Below are positions 60,726 to 64,000 of a DNA stretch of 64,000 bases, piece by piece. Both the position numbers and the translations under genes were made by a program. This stretch comes from Chryseobacterium pennipullorum (GTDB lineage: Bacteria; Bacteroidota; Bacteroidia; Flavobacteriales; Weeksellaceae). A model generated the notes under the pieces. The model saw nothing but the letters and a program-made list of their open reading frames with translations. It was not told where the DNA came from and did not search any database. Numbering within the stretch: position 1 is the stretch's first letter; each line of letters begins with the position of its first letter. The stretch covers positions 434,001 to 498,000 of the forward strand of contig NZ_QNVV01000001.1 in NCBI RefSeq assembly GCF_003384725.1, in the 5' to 3' direction.

Positions 60726-62458
60726 GACATTACCTACTGGCAAAAAATAATAATATGAAAATAAAACAGGTACAGCAAAACGCTGAACGGTCTGAGAGAC
60801 AAGCTATTTTACAAAGCATGAAAATTGATATTGATAAAAGGTTTAGCTGGGATTCGCAAACATGGGTACAGGACGAGGAATACGAACTGGACTTGATTGA
60901 AAAAGACGTGGATTTTAACCTGAAAGATGACCTGGCCTACATAGGCCTGATCATGAAAAACTACACTTCTTCGATTCCTGATACGGAAGATCAGAGAATG
61001 CTAGAGGCCGAGTTGAGCAGAACTAAAAAAATGTATACCTATAAAATCAATTATCTTACGATCAGGTCCCACCTGCTAAATATAGAGCAGAAGAAGAAAA
61101 CTGAGCTGCCCAGACTTGAGAAAATGTACACAGACGAAATTAACTTGCTGAAATATACCCCTCCCGAACCGCTTCATTTCAGGAAACGCACAAAAGCTGG
61201 CTATATTCGGAAGATGACCATTAAAGCCAATCAGTGGCATGATCAAAAAATAATTGAAAGAAAAAAAGTTCTTGAAAAAGAAAAAGAAGAAGCAAAGATC
61301 AGGATATTGAAGGAGGAAGAAGATCTGATAAAAGGAGTGATACAGTTTCTGAAAATCGATGAACGCTATATAGCTCTTATAAAAGCAGGTGTGATGTTAT
61401 TGCCCAGCGATTCACGCCTGGCGGCAATTTTTCCAAAAAGCCAGTGGCTCACCTTCAACCGTTCCAACAAAGTCAACAGACATGAGGCCATGCACCAACA
61501 TGCCCGGAAACTGTTGATGAAGCATAATTTGTTCACAGGAAAAACCAAAGATAAAACGGGTATATTACCCGGCAGCAGAAAAGGGTGTCTCTGCATCATG
61601 TACATTAAAGAAGGACATATGAAAGACCAGAATGGCGCAACTTTCAGGCCTGTGTTTGGTGCCTCGGGTGTTAGGCCTTATGGCGAAAAACATCATTTAC
61701 AAGCCCTACAGATAGAAAGCAACAGTTATATCAGCATGGGGGTACCTGATCCTTCGGAAATAGCTGATATTTCCTATGAAAAAACAGTCGAAAGCTTAAG
61801 TAAGCGGGTGGACATTATGCAGCGCCTGGGCATAAAAGCACCTTCTATGCAATCCCGTTTGTATTTTCTGCAGACACCGGAGTATAGGGCCAATAAAAAA
61901 ATAAATGAGATACAGCCTGATATGGCAGATCATCTGTTGGCCCAGGCCAAAAAAAACAAGATCGGCATGCTGGAAAGCTGGGGACCCAGTAACTGTGCAG
62001 AGCCCGCTATTATGACGGCCATCTATCAGATGTACAGCCGGCCGGCTGATATTTATCTATCCGTACCTTTTGAAGGCGTTTTATCCCACGATAAGCTGTT
62101 ACTTAAATACACCTGTACGAGATGCGCCCTTTCTGAGCCCGCCTTCATGTCGCCCCAGGGCAGTATCCCTGGACAGAGGCTTACCGATATGCGCCTGCAG
62201 AGAGGTAAATCTCCGGTAGTGAGCCATCATCTTTTATCAGCCGGACTTATTTATAATGCAGAGTACACAAACCACCCTTATCAGGACAAGCATGATGCTA
62301 TAGAACGTACAGTTATTCGCAATCAGGGACATGGCTTTGGACATGTAAAACGTGGTCATGATCAGGTGGCTGTAGAGACTACAAAAATGCTCATGATAAG
62401 GCAGATTGTGCAGGAAATTATCGATGATGTACTGGATCGAAACGATGTACTGATATAA
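60716..62458 (+). CDS. Large protein with deaminase-like C-terminal domain
   Basis: 581 residues from the ATG at 60716 (60722 also possible). Residues 1-240 are charged and helical, with coiled-coil stretches (KIIERKKVLEKEKEEAKIRI). A middle part (250-400) holds QWLTFNRSNKVNRHEAMHQH, GCLCIMYIKEGHMK and FGASGVRPYGEKHHLQALQI. The C-terminal part has SNCAEPAIMTAIYQMYSRPA with Cys427-Ala-Glu429 and, 38 residues on, Cys467-x2-Cys470 (YTCTRC). This CAE...CxxC arrangement resembles the zinc site of nucleic-acid/nucleotide deaminases used as toxins, though the usual Pro before the first Cys is absent. There is no signal peptide and no immunity-like gene behind it. GC looks higher than in its neighbours, suggesting transfer. 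I do not know the family. Confidence 0.6.
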   Translation: MEMRHYLLAKNNNMKIKQVQQNAERSERQAILQSMKIDIDKRFSWDSQTWVQDEEYELDLIEKDVDFNLKDDLAYIGLIMKNYTSSIPDTEDQRMLEAELSRTKKMYTYKINYLTIRSHLLNIEQKKKTELPRLEKMYTDEINLLKYTPPEPLHFRKRTKAGYIRKMTIKANQWHDQKIIERKKVLEKEKEEAKIRILKEEEDLIKGVIQFLKIDERYIALIKAGVMLLPSDSRLAAIFPKSQWLTFNRSNKVNRHEAMHQHARKLLMKHNLFTGKTKDKTGILPGSRKGCLCIMYIKEGHMKDQNGATFRPVFGASGVRPYGEKHHLQALQIESNSYISMGVPDPSEIADISYEKTVESLSKRVDIMQRLGIKAPSMQSRLYFLQTPEYRANKKINEIQPDMADHLLAQAKKNKIGMLESWGPSNCAEPAIMTAIYQMYSRPADIYLSVPFEGVLSHDKLLLKYTCTRCALSEPAFMSPQGSIPGQRLTDMRLQRGKSPVVSHHLLSAGLIYNAEYTNHPYQDKHDAIERTVIRNQGHGFGHVKRGHDQVAVETTKMLMIRQIVQEIIDDVLDRNDVLI

Positions 62459-63069
62459 GGTTTTCCATAGTTTATTTTAACCTATCTGTTTAGAAACTTT
62501 TTGAGTCTATGGAGTTTTTTTTACAGGATGCTCATTTCTATGAAGTGACTATTGGGTGATTCATAATAAAAATATACTTTTGCAATCAACAACAAAAAGT
62601 TATTATCATTGATTATACTGTTGTCAGTAAAAACTAAACCCACGAAACTCAGTAATATGGACAAAAACAAAATGATCCTGTATTTGTTTCTCCGAATACG
62701 TCAAAATCGAATTGTTTACGACAATTTAAAGCCACATTAATCCTTTAAAATTATTTTATAGCTCGGGTTAAATAGAATCCAAAAGAGTTTATGGATTTAT
62801 TTCCTCAAATAAGATATTAGGAACAACCTGTACTGCAAAATTATAGGTTTTCTATTTCGTCCAGATTTGAAGAGCTCTTATAAAGCTTAGTATTTAATTA
62901 CTGCGCTTCTGAATTGCGATACCCTTTAAAATCCGAGTTGAATTAAAATTGCTTAAAAAAAATTATTTGAATCAGAATTTTGTACTCAGATGAATTAACA
63001 GGATTCAGAATCATCTAATGAGCGGAACCGAAAAGCTATACGAGTAGGGAAATATTATAAAACTAAACT
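62459..63069. other. Intergenic stretch
   Basis: About 610 A/T-rich bases with no convincing gene. A 27-codon ORF (62658-62741, MDKNKMILYLFLRIRQNR) is probably chance. No terminator hairpin is clear after the deaminase-like gene. Confidence 0.5.
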
Positions 63070-64000
63070 ATGAGAAAATTTCTTTTATTATTGGTGTTCA
63101 TCAGTTTAAACTCCTTTGCCCAATGCTGGCAGGGACTTACCGCAGGACGCGAGCATTCGGTAGGGCTCAAAACAGATGGCTCCTTATGGGCATGGGGAGT
63201 AAATTTTTCCGGACAGCTGGGTAACGGAGGTTCATTGAGCAGATCCACACCGACCCGTATTGGAGCAGACACAGATTGGAAAATCATTAATGCCGGCGGT
63301 GACCAGACGTTCGCCATCAAAACAGATGGAACACTGTGGGCATGGGGAAGAAATGAATATGGACAATTTGCAAACGGAACGACCACTTCAAAAAATACAC
63401 CCATACAGATCGGAACGGATACCAACTGGAAAAGCGTCAGTGTAGGAGACGATTTTACAATGGGAATCAAAACAGATGGAACATTATGGGGCTGGGGGCG
63501 TAACAATTATGGACAATTGGGTGATGGAACCACCACTTCAAGAAATATCCCAACACAAATAGGAACGGATACGAACTGGAGAAGTATTGACACCGGGAGC
63601 AGGTATGTTTTAGGAATCAAAACGGATGGCACGCTATGGGCATGGGGATATAATTTTAATGGACAACTCGGAGACGGAACTTCCATTTCAAAAAATGTTC
63701 CTATACCGATAGGAACTGATACAAACTGGAAAAGCGTAGACGCCTCAAATAATTATTCGGTAGGTCTGAGAACAGATGGTACGTTATGGACATGGGGCAG
63801 TAATCAATATGGGCAATTGGGTGATGGAACTACGGTGAGTAAGAAGGCTCCTATTCAAGTAGGAACCGCAAACGACTGGCTCAATGCAGCGGCTAAAAAT
63901 GGTTCTACGTATGCAACCAAAACAGATGGTACGCTGTGGACATGGGGGTATAATTATTACGGACAGCTCGGTAATGGCACCACGAATGTAGCCAATGGCG
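63070..64000 (+). CDS. Secreted RCC1-repeat protein, 3' end outside window
   Basis: 310 residues are visible from an ATG at 63070. A signal peptide ends SFAQ, followed by at least six RCC1 repeats of about 52 residues, each with xVGLKTDGTLWAWGxNxxGQLG and a PxQIGTDTNWKSV linker. RCC1 repeats form a seven-bladed propeller; secreted bacterial forms are of unknown function. Such flavobacterial proteins often end in a type IX sorting tail, but the end is not visible. The repeats are nearly identical at the DNA level, so copy number could vary. Confidence 0.9.
   Translation, partial: MRKFLLLLVFISLNSFAQCWQGLTAGREHSVGLKTDGSLWAWGVNFSGQLGNGGSLSRSTPTRIGADTDWKIINAGGDQTFAIKTDGTLWAWGRNEYGQFANGTTTSKNTPIQIGTDTNWKSVSVGDDFTMGIKTDGTLWGWGRNNYGQLGDGTTTSRNIPTQIGTDTNWRSIDTGSRYVLGIKTDGTLWAWGYNFNGQLGDGTSISKNVPIPIGTDTNWKSVDASNNYSVGLRTDGTLWTWGSNQYGQLGDGTTVSKKAPIQVGTANDWLNAAAKNGSTYATKTDGTLWTWGYNYYGQLGNGTTNVANG

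Noticed and set aside
62658..62741. 27-codon ORF as an immunity gene
   Set aside because: Too short, no promoter or terminator, and no family features.
1..64000. CRISPR array, rRNA, intact insertion sequence
   Set aside because: No regularly spaced direct repeats, rRNA sequence or complete transposase was seen.

Overview
The window looks like chromosomal DNA of a flavobacterium of the Chryseobacterium type (Weeksellaceae, Bacteroidota). The signs are low GC, intergenic -7 elements of the form TAnnTTTG, SusC/SusD outer-membrane proteins, many signal peptides ending in AQ, a secreted protease with a type IX secretion sorting tail, and a 'grasp-with-spasm' peptide-modification cassette. The genus is an inference from gene content; no rRNA is present.

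Layout. 1-4000: small secreted or hypothetical genes, mostly minus strand, mixed with frameshifted fragments and copies of a short inverted-repeat element. 4.4-14.2 kb: a minus-strand polysaccharide utilisation locus, SusC - SusD - GH144-like glucanase - esterase - GH3 beta-glucosidase, probably aimed at beta-1,2-glucan. 14.4-23.9 kb: DUF4197 and DUF493 proteins, an M43 metalloprotease exported by the type IX system, a lipoprotein, an ArsC-like protein, a deoxynucleoside kinase, a tandem pair of glutaminyl cyclase lipoproteins, and VOC/GNAT/SRPBCC genes. 24-34 kb: a Na+/H+ antiporter, a bestrophin channel, DUF2490, DUF1398, two VOC proteins, DUF1569, and a TolC - HlyD - ABC-2 permease export operon. 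34.2-40.6 kb: two protease-inhibitor genes, ecotin and a giant alpha-2-macroglobulin without a thioester. 40.6-46.9 kb: a UbiA-like membrane protein, recF, a DciA-like DUF721 protein, a Gcr-type membrane protein, mtgA, a BtuF-like binding lipoprotein and tRNA-Arg(ACG). 47.6-50.3 kb: a membrane AraC-type regulator with a serine hydrolase. 50.9-55.7 kb: a surface protein, the RiPP cassette (GG-leader precursor, ATP-grasp, a 62-residue overlapping gene, SPASM protein), a divergent XRE regulator and a 43-residue basic protein gene. 56-60.3 kb: a NUDIX hydrolase and the oxidative pentose phosphate operon gnd-zwf-pgl. 60.7-64 kb: a 581-residue protein with a deaminase-like zinc signature, and a secreted RCC1-repeat protein that runs off the window.

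The best candidates for something new are the minimal RiPP cassette around 52.0-55.3 kb, whose SPASM protein lacks the radical-SAM CX3CX2C motif, and the deaminase-like protein at 60.7-62.5 kb. Both calls rest on motifs read by eye; no database search was possible.
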